64,000 nt of DNA from assembly GCA_030268105.1 (NCBI GenBank), contig BSDZ01000112.1, forward strand, positions 1,507,501 through 1,571,500, given 5' to 3'. The DNA comes from Volvox africanus (taxonomy: Eukaryota > Chlorophyta > Chlorophyceae > Chlamydomonadales > Volvocaceae). The notes beneath the pieces were generated by a model that was not told the DNA's origin, ran no database searches, and worked only from the letters and a program-made list of their open reading frames with translations. A program made the translations under genes and the position numbers. This document shows positions 8,943 through 23,796 of the stretch, piece by piece (position 1 is the stretch's first letter; every line of letters begins with the position of its first letter).

Positions 8943-9051
8943 GACACATGTTGGAAGTTAGGAATATAGACCTCAAGGAGATGTATTCAGCCCTAGGTCT
9001 GAGGGTTTTGCCTTTCCTTTCTTATATGAGAGCAACTCTCTCGCGTCAATT
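8943..9051. repeat. 109-bp spacer between back-to-back LTRs
   Basis: Starts gacacatgttgg and ends gcgtcaatt; 109 bp in units 0, 1 and 2, where I measured it. The outer (U3) ends of both LTRs abut it, so LTR promoters would fire away from it in both directions. No duplication of its ends is seen, so it does not look like a simple target site. It forms the loop of a long inverted repeat. Confidence 0.85.
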
Positions 9052-11998
9052 TGTTAAGTTCTGGACGGTGCAAACCGTCGCTGTTACCTATCTAGCAGTT
9101 GCAGGGCGGCAAGGTGGTAGCTGTGACAGGCAGTTGCAGGGTGCAAGGTGGTAGGTGCTGGACAGCTGCCAAGTGGTAGGAAGTTGCTGGTGGTAGGTGC
9201 TAGGTAGGTACCCAAGGGGAGACACTTGACTGCATAGACACGTGACTGCAGTGCGTTGGGAGTGGTTGATCAGAAGCCATGAGTAGTATTGAAGGGTGCC
9301 TGAACTCTGCAGTAGTTACCCAACAGCTAGCAATCGTCTAGTATCTCATACTTCTGACCTCTTCTGACTACTGTAATACTTCATAGCAGCAGTATACTTG
9401 CTCTATCTCCTTTACACAATTATCCCACCTATCCAATAGGTGGGCGTGTTAAGGAGATAGAGGAAGTATACTGCTGCTCCTTCACTCGGCTACACCCATA
9501 CAAACTTACTAATAACCACCTGCAAAACTATATTATTTGATAATGAGTGCATTAAATCTTCATTAGCAAATAAGCCGCTGTTTGTAATACTGTCTTGTTT
9601 GTACAAACTTACGCTTGTAATTGATTTAATTAGCCAAAATTGGTGCAAACTCATCTTTAAAAATCGATACCAAACTTAAATTTCTAAAGATTTAATTTCG
9701 ACATTAACAGACGGGGTTTTTGATGAGGTAACAAGATGGCAAAATCGGCCACTTGATAGCGTTTATATTTGGACTGTATCCATGTAAAGTCCCGGGATAA
9801 TAATATTGTAATTAACAAGGCTGTGTTTTTAACCGCTCCATTCAGTAAGAAAGTTAGGTGTAAAATATTCCATAAAAAAATACTTTTAAAACCCATCCCA
9901 CAAACTAAAATGCTATTTAACTTTAAGGTTAAAAGATGATAAACCCTGGTTATACTATTCTCACTTACTCGTAACAGATATTGCTGTAAGTTTTTTAGGC
10001 ACGGCAACACTTATATTTGACTTCACCTAAAGCCTTTGTCATCGCATCAGCCACCATCTTCTCCGTGGGGCAGCAATTCGCTCAACCTCCCACCTAGCGA
10101 CCCGCTCTCTGACAAAATGATGCATGACATCAATGTGTTTTGACCGTTGGGACGTCAGGCAAGGGCCCGAATAGTGATATTCGGTTGCTGAACAATCACT
10201 GCGACCTCCACACTTCATACACTCGCGAACCATATGCGGTAAACGTTGTGTAATGATATAAGAAATATTATTTCTCGGCGATTCCTAACAATATGATGCC
10301 TTGCACCGTAATCTCTCAGAATTTGTTAATCTCGCTAAATCGCTACCATTATATGTATTTAATGTAATAGTCAGCTAAGCGCCCGGCCCCTCCCTGGGCC
10401 ACATTACTTGCTGTCATTCATTTGTATATGAGTGTTGCTCAATCTGAACATTTAGAACCTGTACATATGACTTTACAACAAAGAACTCTGAAGTGCATAC
10501 ATGGCTGTTCATGGCTAATTTTCTAATGATCTAACTATCTAATTATATTCTCGAGCAGCAAGCTGCCGGAGTGAGCAAGTCTGGGTAACGATCCGGGAAA
10601 TTTGGAAAAAGCAAACCAATAGTAGCCAGGCAACAATGTCGCCAGATGGACCCGAACAAAGCAACCAAGAGCCACAGTTACACATCGAGCAGGCCCCCAA
10701 AATAGCCTTATCCGGCAAGCATAAGGCATAGCAGCTTGGCGTAGGCGTGAAAATTGACCATGAAAAGGAGCATGGGTAAGACGATGATGAACCGAATGCT
10801 TTCCAAATCCAGACATACTACAAGGCAGAATAGTTAAATTGTTGCACAGGATGGAATTGTACAACGAATTCACGCCACAATTTTCAGCACGGTTATTAAT
10901 TTGTCATCGTATCAAGAATGTCATGCACATTCCTAACCGAAATTGTTTCATGGCTCGTGTTTCTGTTATTCTCCGTTATTTCTTATGCACATTGTTGAGT
11001 TGTGCGGTACAAGACGTTTATGGTAAATTTTGGATTGCCGGCATGTGAAAGGCCCAAGATTGGAGCCTGGATGACCTGTGCCACTAGACGGGGACTGCCT
11101 TGACGGGCATAGGAAATGCCAGGGGCCAGCGGCTGTACAGTTGCAAAATGATAATAAGACTACGTTGACGCCGATCACACGGCTTATATTGCCGGAGTTG
11201 ACGTGAGATCACACGATGGGAAAGGACAGATTGGCTGACCCCTTCGTGTCTTAACAATTGTGTAATGTGGTCTTTCACGTTTGAAGCAGTGATGGAGGAA
11301 CACGGACTTGACAGATGGTTAAGACGAAGACAATGCAAAAGACGTCAAATATATAATGCATGACGTCTATAATTAAAGCTGCAACAACTGCGAGCTGAGC
11401 CTGGGAGAGCAACCTCATTCTCAACACCCAGCTTTTGGCTTTTGAAAAGAGAATAGAAACGGAACAGAAATCGGAGGAATCATTTGCGTTTGCAAATCGG
11501 AGGAAGCAAAAAACGCTGGACAAGGGAGCAACCGTGGCGGGTGTTAAGGAGATAGAGGAAGTATACCGCTGCAATGATGTATTACAGTAGTCAGAAGAGG
11601 TCAGAAGTAAAAGACACTAGACGATTGCTAGCTGTTGGGTGACTATTGCAGAGCTCAGGTACCCTTAAATACTAGTTCTAATGGCTTCTGATCAACAACT
11701 CCCTGGAGCACTGCAGTATGCAGCTCTCTACCATTGGGTAGTTGCCCAGCACCTACCACCAGCAACTTCCTACCACTTGGCGGCTGCTCAGCACCTATCA
11801 CCTTGCACACTGCAACTGCCTGTCACAACTGCCGCCCTGCAACTGCTAGATAGGTAACTGTGACGGTTTGCACCGTCCACAACTTAACAGACACATGTTG
11901 GAAGTTAGGAATATAGACCTCAAGGAGATGTATTCAGCCCTAGGTCTGAGGGTTTTGCCTTTCCTTTCTTATATGAGAGCAACTCTCTCGCGTCAATT
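9052..11998. repeat. Array unit 3 (2947 bp)
   Basis: Pol relic from 9995 (minus), gag relic from 11216 (plus), minus LTR 11542-11889. Markers: catgagtag, long aattgatttaattag tract, GGGCCACATT, short ATATATAATT tract (5 bp lost), gaagacaat, gcaaaaaacg, gaagtaaaagac in the minus LTR. Confidence 0.95.
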
Positions 11999-14949
11999 TG
12001 TTAAGTTCTGGACGGTGCAAACCGTCGCTGTTACCTATCTAGCAGTTGCAGGGCGGCAAGGTGGTAGCTGTGACAGGCAGTTGCAGGGTGCAAGGTGGTA
12101 GGTGCTGGACAGCTGCCAAGTGGTAGGAAGTTGCTGGTGGTAGGTGCTAGGTAGGTACCCAAGGGGAGACACTTGACTGCATAGACACGTGACTGCAGTG
12201 CGTTGGGAGTGGTTGATCAGAAGCCATTAGTAGTAGTATTGAAGGGTGCCTGAACTCTGCAGTAGTTACCCAACAGCTAGCAATCGTCTAGTATCTCATA
12301 CTTCTGACCTCTTCTGACTACTGTAATACTTCATAGCAGCAGTATACTTGCTCTATCTCCTTTACACAATTATCCCACCTATCCAATAGGTGGGCGTGTT
12401 AAGGAGATAGAGGAAGTATACTGCTGCTCCTTCACTCGGCTACACCTATACAAACTTACTAATAACCACCTGCAAAACTATATTATTTGATAATGAGTGC
12501 ATTAAATCTTCATTAGCAAATAAGCCGCTGTTTGTAATACTGTCTTGTTTGTACAAACTTACGCTTGTGATTAAATTAGCCAAAATTGGTGCAAACTCAT
12601 CTTTAAAAATCGATACCAAACTTAAATTTCTAAAGATTTAATTTCGACATTAACAGACGGGGTTTTTGATGAGGTAACAAGATGGCAAAATCGGCCACTT
12701 GATAGCGTTTATATTTGGACTGTATCCATGTAAAGTCCCGGGATAATAATATTGTAATTAACAAGGCTGTGTTTTTAACCGCTCCATTCAGTAAGAAAGT
12801 TAGGTGTAAAATATTCCATAAAAAAATACTTTTAAAACCCATCCCACAAACTAAAATGCTATTTAACTTTAAGGTTAAAAGATGATAAACCCTGGTTATA
12901 CTATTCTCACTTACTCGTAACAGATATTGCTGTAAGTTTTTTAGGCACGGCAACACTTATATTTGACTTCACCTAAAGCCTTTGTCATCGCATCAGCCAC
13001 CATCTTCTCCGTGGGGCAGCAATTCGCTCAACCTCCCACCTAGCGACCCGCTCTCTGACAAAATGATGCATGACATCAATGTGTTTTGACCGTTGGGACG
13101 TCAGGCAAGGGCCCGAATAGTGATATTCGGTTGCTGAACAATCACTGCGACCTCCACACTTCATACACTCGCGAACCATATGCGGTAAACGTTGTGTAAT
13201 GATATAAGAAATATTATTTCTCGGCGATTCCTAACAATATGATGCCTTGCACCGTAATCTCTCAGAATTTGTTAATCTCGCTAAATCGCTACCATTATAT
13301 GTATTTAATGTAATAGTCAGCTAAGCGCCCGGCCCCTCCCTGGGCCGTATTACTTGCTGTCATTCATTTGTATATGAGTGTTGCTCAATCTGAACATTTA
13401 GAACCTGTACATATGACTTTACAACAAAGAACTCTGAAGTGCATACATGGCTGTTCATGGCTAATTTTCTAATGATCTAACTATCTAATTATATTCTCGA
13501 GCAGCAAGCTGCCGGAGTGAGCAAGTCTGGGTAACGATCCGGGAAATTTGGAAAAAGCAAACCAATAGTAGCCAGGCAACAATGTCGCCAGATGGACCCG
13601 AACAAAGCAACCAAGAGCCACAGTTACACATCGAGCAGGCCCCCAAAATAGCCTTATCCGGCAAGCATAAGGCATAGCAGCTTGGCGTAGGCGTGAAAAT
13701 TGACCATGAAAAGGAGCATGGGTAAGACGATGATGAACCGAATGCTTTCCAAATCCAGACATACTACAAGGCAGAATAGTTAAATTGTTGCACAGGATGG
13801 AATTGTACAACGAATTCACGCCACAATTTTCAGCACGGTTATTAATTTGTCATCGTATCAAGAATGTCATGCACATTCCTAACCGAAATTGTTTCATGGC
13901 TCGTGTTTCTGTTATTCTCCGTTATTTCTTATGCACATTGTTGAGTTGTGCGGTACAAGACGTTTATGGTAAATTTTGGATTGCCGGCATGTGAAAGGCC
14001 CAAGATTGGAGCCTGGATGACCTGTGCCACTAGACGGGGACTGCCTTGACGGGCATAGGAAATGCCAGGGGCCAGCGGCTGTACAGTTGCAAAATGATAA
14101 TAAGACTACGTTGACGCCGATCACACGGCTTATATTGCCGGAGTTGACGTGAGATCACACGATGGGAAAGGACAGATTGGCTGACCCCTTCGTGTCTTAA
14201 CAATTGTGTAATGTGGTCTTTCACGTTTGAAGCAGTGATGGAGGAACACGGACTTGACAGATGGTTAAGACGAAGACATTGCAAAAGACGTCAAATATAT
14301 AATGCATGACGTCAAATATATAATTAAAGCTGCAACAACTGCGAGCTGAGCCTGGGAGAGCAACCTCATTCTCAACACCCAGCTTTTGGCTTTTGAAAAG
14401 AGAATAGAAACGGAGCAGAAATCGGAGGAATCATTTGCGTTTGCAAATCGGAGGAAGCAAACAACGCTGGACAAGGGAGCAACCGTGGCGGGTGTTAAGG
14501 AGATAGAGGAAGTATACCGCTGCAATGATGCATTACAGTAGTCAGAAGAGGTCAGAAGTAAAAGACACTAGACGATTGCTAGCTGTTGGGTGACTATTGC
14601 AGAGCTCAGGTACCCTTAAATACTAGTTCTAATGGCTTCTGATCAACAACTCCCTGGAGCACTGCAGTATGCAGCTCTCTACCATTGGGTAGTTGCCCAG
14701 CACCTACCACCAGCAACTTCCTACCACTTGGCGGCTGCTCAGCACCTATCACCTTGCACACTGCAACTGCCTGTCACAACTGCCGCCCTGCAACTGCTAG
14801 ATAGGTAACTGTGACGGTTTGCACCGTCCACAACTTAACAGACACATGTTGGAAGTTAGGAATATAGACCTCAAGGAGATGTATTCAGCCCTAGGTCTGA
14901 GGGTTTTGCCTTTCCTTTCTTATATGAGAGCAACTCTCTCGCGTCAATT
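11999..14949. repeat. Array unit 4 (2951 bp)
   Basis: Pol relic from 12941 (minus), gag relic from 14162 (plus), minus LTR 14493-14840. Carries a private 3-bp gain in the plus LTR (cattagtagtagtattg). Otherwise the unit 1 marker set: gattaaattag, GGGCCGTATT, long ATATATAATT, gaagacatt, gcaaacaacg. Has gatgcattac in the minus LTR, shared only with unit 6. Confidence 0.95.
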
Positions 14950-17901
14950 TGTTAAGTTCTGGACGGTGCAAACCGTCGCTGTTACCTATCTAGCAGTTGC
15001 AGGGCGGCAAGGTGGTAGCTGTGACAGGCAGTTGCAGGGTGCAAGGTGGTAGGTGCTGGACAGCTGCCAAGTGGTAGGAAGTTGCTGGTGGTAGGTGCTA
15101 GGTAGGTACCCAAGGGGAGACACTTGACTGCATAGACACGTGACTGCAGTGCGTTGGGAGTGGTTGATCAGAAGCCATGAGTAGTATTGAAGGGTGCCTG
15201 AACTCTGCAGTAGTTACCCAACAGCTAGCAATCGTCTAGTATCTCATACTTCTGACCTCTTCTGACTACTGTAATACTTCATAGCAGCAGTATACTTGCT
15301 CTATCTCCTTTACACAATTATCCCACCTATCCAATAGGTGGGCGTGTTAAGGAGATAGAGGAAGTATACTGCTGCTCCTTCACTCGGCTACACCCATACA
15401 AACTTACTAATAACCACCTGCAAAACTATATTATTTGATAATGAGTGCATTAAATCTTCATTAGCAAATAAGCCGCTGTTTGTAATACTGTCTTGTTTGT
15501 ACAAACTTACGCTTGTAATTGATTTAATTAGCCAAAATTGGTGCAAACTCATCTTTAAAAATCGATACCAAACTTAAATTTCTAAAGATTTAATTTCGAC
15601 ATTAACAGACGGGGTTTTTGATGAGGTAACAAGATGGCAAAATCGGCCACTTGATAGCGTTTATATTTGGACTGTATCCATGTAAAGTCCCGGGATAATA
15701 ATATTGTAATTAACAAGGCTGTGTTTTTAACCGCTCCATTCAGTAAGAAAGTTAGGTGTAAAATATTCCATAAAAAAATACTTTTAAAACCCATCCCACA
15801 AACTAAAATGCTATTTAACTTTAAGGTTAAAAGATGATAAACCCTGGTTATACTATTCTCACTTACTCGTAACAGATATTGCTGTAAGTTTTTTAGGCAC
15901 GGCAACACTTATATTTGACTTCACCTAAAGCCTTTGTCATCGCATCAGCCACCATCTTCTCCGTGGGGCAGCAATTCGCTCAACCTCCCACCTAGCGACC
16001 CGCTCTCTGACAAAATGATGCATGACATCAATGTGTTTTGACCGTTGGGACGTCAGGCAAGGGCCCGAATAGTGATATTCGGTTGCTGAACAATCACTGC
16101 GACCTCCACACTTCATACACTCGCGAACCATATGCGGTAAACGTTGTGTAATGATATAAGAAATATTATTTCTCGGCGATTCCTAACAATATGATGCCTT
16201 GCACCGTAATCTCTCAGAATTTGTTAATCTCGCTAAATCGCTACCATTATATGTATTTAATGTAATAGTCAGCTAAGCGCCCGGCCCCTCCCTGGGCCAC
16301 ATTACTTGCTGTCATTCATTTGTATATGAGTGTTGCTCAATCTGAACATTTAGAACCTGTACATATGACTTTACAACAAAGAACTCTGAAGTGCATACAT
16401 GGCTGTTCATGGCTAATTTTCTAATGATCTAACTATCTAATTATATTCTCGAGCAGCAAGCTGCCGGAGTGAGCAAGTCTGGGTAACGATCCGGGAAATT
16501 TGGAAAAAGCAAACCAATAGTAGCCAGGCAACAATGTCGCCAGATGGACCCGAACAAAGCAACCAAGAGCCACAGTTACACATCGAGCAGGCCCCCAAAA
16601 TAGCCTTATCCGGCAAGCATAAGGCATAGCAGCTTGGCGTAGGCGTGAAAATTGACCATGAAAAGGAGCATGGGTAAGACGATGATGAACCGAATGCTTT
16701 CCAAATCCAGACATACTACAAGGCAGAATAGTTAAATTGTTGCACAGGATGGAATTGTACAACGAATTCACGCCACAATTTTCAGCACGGTTATTAATTT
16801 GTCATCGTATCAAGAATGTCATGCACATTCCTAACCGAAATTGTTTCATGGCTCGTGTTTCTGTTATTCTCCGTTATTTCTTATGCACATTGTTGAGTTG
16901 TGCGGTACAAGACGTTTATGGTAAATTTTGGATTGCCGGCATGTGAAAGGCCCAAGATTGGAGCCTGGATGACCTGTGCCACTAGACGGGGACTGCCTTG
17001 ACGGGCATAGGAAATGCCAGGGGCCAGCGGCTGTACAGTTGCAAAATGATAATAAGACTACGTTGACGCCGATCACACGGCTTATATTGCCGGAGTTGAC
17101 GTGAGATCACACGATGGGAAAGGACAGATTGGCTGACCCCTTCGTGTCTTAACAATTGTGTAATGTGGTCTTTCACGTTTGAAGCAGTGATGGAGGAACA
17201 CGGACTTGACAGATGGTTAAGACGAAGACAATGCAAAAGACGTCAAATATATAATGCATGACGTCAAATATATAATTAAAGCTGCAACAACTGCGAGCTG
17301 AGCCTGGGAGAGCAACCTCATTCTCAACACCCAGCTTTTGGCTTTTGAAAAGAGAATAGAAACGGAGCAGAAATCGGAGGAATCATTTGCGTTTGCAAAT
17401 CGGAGGAAGCAAAAAACGCTGGACAAGGGAGCAACCGTGGCGGGTGTTAAGGAGATAGAGGAAGTATACCGCTGCAATGATGTATTACAGTAGTCAGAAG
17501 AGGTCAGAAGTATAAGACACTAGACGATTGCTAGCTGTTGGGTGACTATTGCAGAGCTCAGGTACCCTTAAATACTAGTTCTAATGGCTTCTGATCAACA
17601 ACTCCCTGGAGCACTGCAGTATGCAGCTCTCTACCATTGGGTAGTTGCCCAGCACCTACCACCAGCAACTTCCTACCACTTGGCGGCTGCTCAGCACCTA
17701 TCACCTTGCACACTGCAACTGCCTGTCACAACTGCCGCCCTGCAACTGCTAGATAGGTAACTGTGACGGTTTGCACCGTCCACAACTTAACAGACACATG
17801 TTGGAAGTTAGGAATATAGACCTCAAGGAGATGTATTCAGCCCTAGGTCTGAGGGTTTTGCCTTTCCTTTCTTATATGAGAGCAACTCTCTCGCGTCAAT
17901 T
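14950..17901. repeat. Array unit 5 (2952 bp)
   Basis: Pol relic from 15893 (minus), gag relic from 17114 (plus), minus LTR 17445-17792. Marker set of unit 2 except GGGCCACATT. Confidence 0.95.
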
Positions 17902-20849
17902 TGTTAAGTTCTGGACGGTGCAAACCGTCGCTGTTACCTATCTAGCAGTTGCAGGGCGGCAAGGTGGTAGCTGTGACAGGCAGTTGCAGGGTGCAAGGTG
18001 GTAGGTGCTGGACAGCTGCCAAGTGGTAGGAAGTTGCTGGTGGTAGGTGCTAGGTAGGTACCCAAGGGGAGACACTTGACTGCATAGACACGTGACTGCA
18101 GTGCGTTGGGAGTGGTTGATCAGAAGCCATGAGTAGTATTGAAGGGTGCCTGAACTCTGCAGTAGTTACCCAACAGCTAGCAATCGTCTAGTATCTCATA
18201 CTTCTGACCTCTTCTGACTACTGTAATACTTCATAGCAGCAGTATACTTGCTCTATCTCCTTTACACAATTATCCCACCTATCCAATAGGTGGGCGTGTT
18301 AAGGAGATAGAGGAAGTATACTGCTGCTCCTTCACTCGGCTACACCCATACAAACTTACTAATAACCACCTGCAAAACTATATTATTTGATAATGAGTGC
18401 ATTAAATCTTCATTAGCAAATAAGCCGCTGTTTGTAATACTGTCTTGTTTGTACAAACTTACGCTTGTGATTAAATTAGCCAAAATTGGTGCAAACTCAT
18501 CTTTAAAAATCGATACCAAACTTAAATTTCTAAAGATTTAATTTCGACATTAACAGACGGGGTTTTTGATGAGGTAACAAGATGGCAAAATCGGCCACTT
18601 GATAGCGTTTATATTTGGACTGTATCCATGTAAAGTCCCGGGATAATAATATTGTAATTAACAAGGCTGTGTTTTTAACCGCTCCATTCAGTAAGAAAGT
18701 TAGGTGTAAAATATTCCATAAAAAAATATTTTTAAAACCCATCCCACAAACTAAAATGCTATTTAACTTTAAGGTTAAAAGATGATAAACCCTGGTTATA
18801 CTATTCTCACTTACTCGTAACAGATATTGCTGTAAGTTTTTTAGGCACGGCAACACTTATATTTGACTTCACCTAAAGCCTTTGTCATCGCATCAGCCAC
18901 CATCTTCTCCGTGGGGCAGCAATTCGCTCAACCTCCCACCTAGCGACCCGCTCTCTGACAAAATGATGCATGACATCAATGTGTTTTGACCGTTGGGACG
19001 TCAGGCAAGGGCCCGAATAGTGATATTCGGTTGCTGAACAATCACTGCGACCTCCACACTTCATACACTCGCGAACCATATGCGGTAAACGTTGTGTAAT
19101 GATATAAGAAATATTATTTCTCGGCGATTCCTAACAATATGATGCCTTGCACCGTAATCTCTCAGAATTTGTTAATCTCACTAAATCGCTACCATTATAT
19201 GTATTTAATGTAATAGTCAGCTAAGCGCCCGGCCCCTCCCTGGGCCACATTACTTGCTGTCATTCATTTGTATATGAGTGTTGCTCAATCTGAACATTTA
19301 GAACCTGTACATATGACTTTACAACAAAGAACTCTGAAGTGCATACATGGCTGTTCATGGCTAATTTTCTAATGATCTAACTATCTAATTATATTCTCGA
19401 GCAGCAAGCTGCCGGAGTGAGCAAGTCTGGGTAACGATCCGGGAAATTTGGAAAAAGCAAACCAATAGTAGCCAGGCAACAATGTCGCCAGATGGACCCG
19501 AACAAAGCAACCAAGAGCCACAGTTACACATCGAGCAGGCCCCCAAAATAGCCTTATCCGGCAAGCATAAGGCATAGCAGCTTGGCGTAGGCGTGAAAAT
19601 TGACCATGAAAAGGAGCATGGGTAAGACGATGATGAACCGAATGCTTTCCAAATCCAGACATACTACAAGGCAGAATAGTTAAATTGTTGCACAGGATGG
19701 AATTGTACAACGAATTCACGCCACAATTTTCAGCACGGTTATTAATTTGTCATCGTATCAAGAATGTCATGCACATTCCTAACCGAAATTGTTTCATGGC
19801 TCGTGTTTCTGTTATTCTCCGTTATTTCTTATGCACATTGTTGAGTTGTGCGGTACAAGACGTTTATGGTAAATTTTGGATTGCCGGCATGTGAAAGGCC
19901 CAAGATTGGAGCCTGGATGACCTGTGCCACTAGACGGGGACTGCCTTGACGGGCATAGGAAATGCCAGGGGCCAGCGGCTGTACAGTTGCAAAATGATAA
20001 TAAGACTACGTTGACGCCGATCACACGGCTTATATTGCCGGAGTTGACGTGAGATCACACGATGGGAAAGGACAGATTGGCTGACCCCTTCGTGTCTTAA
20101 CAATTGTGTAATGTGGTCTTTCACGTTTGAAGCAGTGATGGAGGAACACGGACTTGACAGATGGTTAAGACGAAGACAATGCAAAAGACGTCAAATATAT
20201 AATGCATGACGTCAAATATATAATTAAAGCTGCAACAACTGCGAGCTGAGCCTGGGAGAGCAACCTCATTCTCAACACCCAGCTTTTGGCTTTTGAAAAG
20301 AGAATAGAAACGGAGCAGAAATCGGAGGAATCATTTGCGTTTGCAAATCGGAGGAAGCAAAAAACGCTGGACAAGGGAGCAACCGTGGCGGGTGTTAAGG
20401 AGATAGAGGAAGTATACCGCTGCAATGATGCATTACAGTAGTCAGAAGAGGTCAGAAGTAAAAGACACTAGACGATTGCTAGCTGTTGGGTGACTATTGC
20501 AGAGCTCAGGTACCCTTAAATACTAGTTCTAATGGCTTCTGATCAACAACTCCCTGGAGCACTGCAGTATGCAGCTCTCTACCATTGGGTAGTTGCCCAG
20601 CACCTACCACCAGCAACTTCCTACCACTTGGCGGCTGCTCAGCACCTATCACCTTGCACACTGCAACTGCCTGTCACAACTGCCGCCCTGCAACTGCTAG
20701 ATAGGTAACTGTGACGGTTTGCACCGTCCACAACTTAACAGACACATGTTGGAAGTTAGGAATATAGACCTCAAGGAGATGTATTCAGCCCTAGGTCTGA
20801 GGGTTTTGCCTTTCCTTTCTTATATGAGAGCAACTCTCTCGCGTCAATT
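17902..20849. repeat. Array unit 6 (2948 bp)
   Basis: Pol relic from 18841 (minus), gag relic from 20062 (plus), minus LTR 20393-20740. Mosaic markers: catgagtag with the short gattaaattag tract, GGGCCACATT, long ATATATAATT, gaagacaat. Shares aaaaatatttttaaaacc in the AT-rich stretch with unit 7 only. Confidence 0.95.
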
Positions 20850-23796
20850 TGTTAAGTTCTGGACGGTGCAAACCGTCGCTGTTACCTATCTAGCAGTTGC
20901 AGGGCGGCAAGGTGGTAGCTGTGACAGGCAGTTGCAGGGTGCAAGGTGGTAGGTGCTGGACAGCTGCCAAGTGGTAGGAAGTTGCTGGTGGTAGGTGCTA
21001 GGTAGGTACCCAAGGGGAGACACTTGACTGCATAGACACGTGACTGCAGTGCGTTGGGAGTGGTTGATCAGAAGCCATTAGTAGTATTGAAGGGTGCCTG
21101 AACTCTGCAGTAGTTACCCAACAGCTAGCAATCGTCTAGTATCTCATACTTCTGACCTCTTCTGACTACTGTAATACTTCATAGCAGCAGTATACTTGCT
21201 CTATCTCCTTTACACAATTATCCCACCTATCCAATAGGTGGGCGTGTTAAGGAGATAGAGGAAGTATACTGCTGCTCCTTCACTCGGCTACACCCATACA
21301 AACTTACTAATAACCACCTGCAAAACTATATTATTTGATAATGAGTGCATTAAATCTTCATTAGCAAATAAGCCGCTGTTTGTAATACTGTCTTGTTTGT
21401 ACAAACTTACGCTTGTAATTGATTTAATTAGCCAAAATTGGTGCAAACTCATCTTTAAAAATCGATACCAAACTTAAATTTCTAAAGATTTAATTTCGAC
21501 ATTAACAGACGGGGTTTTTGATGAGGTAACAAGATGGCAAAATCGGCCACTTGATAGCGTTTATATTTGGACTGTATCCATGTAAAGTCCCGGGATAATA
21601 ATATTGTAATTAACAAGGCTGTGTTTTTAACCGCTCCATTCAGTAAGAAAGTTAGGTGTAAAATATTCCATAAAAAAATATTTTTAAAACCCATCCCACA
21701 AACTAAAATGCTATTTAACTTTAAGGTTAAAAGATGATAAACCCTGGTTATACTATTCTCACTTACTCGTAACAGATATTGCTGTAAGTTTTTTAGGCAC
21801 GGCAACACTTATATTTGACTTCACCTAAAGCCTTTGTCATCGCATCAGCCACCATCTTCTCCGTGGGGCAGCAATTCGCTCAACCTCCCACCTAGCGACC
21901 CGCTCTCTGACAAAATGATGCATGACATCAATGTGTTTTGACCGTTGGGACGTCAGGCAAGGGCCCGAATAGTGATATTCGGTTGCTGAACAATCACTGC
22001 GACCTCCACACTTCATACACTCGCGAACCATATGCGGTAAACGTTGTGTAATGATATAAGAAATATTATTTCTCGGCGATTCCTAACAATATGATGCCTT
22101 GCACCGTAATCTCTCAGAATTTGTTAATCTCGCTAAATCGCTACCATTATATGTATTTAATGTAATAGTCAGCTAAGCGCCCGGCCCCTCCCTGGGCCAC
22201 ATTACTTGCTGTCATTCATTTGTATATGAGTGTTGCTCAATCTGAACATTTAGAACCTGTACATATGACTTTACAACAAAGAACTCTGAAGTGCATACAT
22301 GGCTGTTCATGGCTAATTTTCTAATGATCTAACTATCTAATTATATTCTCGAGCAGCAAGCTGCCGGAGTGAGCAAGTCTGGGTAACGATCCGGGAAATT
22401 TGGAAAAAGCAAACCAATAGTAGCCAGGCAACAATGTCGCCAGATGGACCCGAACAAAGCAACCAAGAGCCACAGTTACACATCGAGCAGGCCCCCAAAA
22501 TAGCCTTATCCGGCAAGCATAAGGCATAGCAGCTTGGCGTAGGCGTGAAAATTGACCATGAAAAGGAGCATGGGTAAGACGATGATGAACCGAATGCTTT
22601 CCAAATCCAGACATACTACAAGGCAGAATAGTTAAATTGTTGCACAGGATGGAATTGTACAACGAATTCACGCCACAATTTTCAGCACGGTTATTAATTT
22701 GTCATCGTATCAAGAATGTCATGCACATTCCTAACCGAAATTGTTTCATGGCTCGTGTTTCTGTTATTCTCCGTTATTTCTTATGCACATTGTTGAGTTG
22801 TGCGGTACAAGACGTTTATGGTAAATTTTGGATTGCCGGCATGTGAAAGGCCCAAGATTGGAGCCTGGATGACCTGTGCCACTAGACGGGGACTGCCTTG
22901 ACGGGCATAGGAAATGCCAGGGGCCAGCGGCTGTACAGTTGCAAAATGATAATAAGACTACGTTGACGCCGATCACACGGCTTATATTGCCGGAGTTGAC
23001 GTGAGATCACACGATGGGAAAGGACAGATTGGCTGACCCCTTCGTGTCTTAACAATTGTGTAATGTGGTCTTTCACGTTTGAAGCAGTGATGGAGGAACA
23101 CGGACTTGACAGATGGTTAAGACGAAGACAATGCAAAAGACGTCAAATATATAATGCATGACGTCTATAATTAAAGCTGCAACAACTGCGAGCTGAGCCT
23201 GGGAGAGCAACCTCATTCTCAACACCCAGCTTTTGGCTTTTGAAAAGAGAATAGAAACGGAACAGAAATCGGAGGAATCATTTGCGTTTGCAAATCGGAG
23301 GAAGCAAAAAACGCTGGACAAGGGAGCAACCGTGGCGGGTGTTAAGGAGATAGAGGAAGTATACCGCTGCAATGATGTATTACAGTAGTCAGAAGAGGTC
23401 AGAAGTAAAAGACACTAGACGATTGCTAGCTGTTGGGTGACTATTGCAGAGCTCAGGTACCCTTAAATACTAGTTCTAATGGCTTCTGATCAACAACTCC
23501 CTGGAGCACTGCAGTATGCAGCTCTCTACCATTGGGTAGTTGCCCAGCACCTACCACCAGCAACTTCCTACCACTTGGCGGCTGCTCAGCACCTATCACC
23601 TTGCACACTGCAACTGCCTGTCACAACTGCCGCCCTGCAACTGCTAGATAGGTAACTGTGACGGTTTGCACCGTCCACAACTTAACAGACACATGTTGGA
23701 AGTTAGGAATATAGACCTCAAGGAGATGTATTCAGCCCTAGGTCTGAGGGTTTTGCCTTTCCTTTCTTATATGAGAGCAACTCTCTCGCGTCAATT
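20850..23796. repeat. Array unit 7 (2947 bp)
   Basis: Pol relic from 21793 (minus), gag relic from 23014 (plus), minus LTR 23340-23687. Markers: cattagtag, long aattgatttaattag, GGGCCACATT, short ATATATAATT, gaagtaaaagac. Confidence 0.95.

Larger units (their letters stand above)
6100..9051. repeat. Array unit 2 (2952 bp), reference unit
   Basis: Used as reference; its parts are listed separately. Markers: catgagtag in the plus LTR, long aattgatttaattag tract, GGGCCGTATT, long ATATATAATT tract, gaagacaat, gcaaaaaacg. Closest partners by markers are units 5 and 12. Confidence 0.95.
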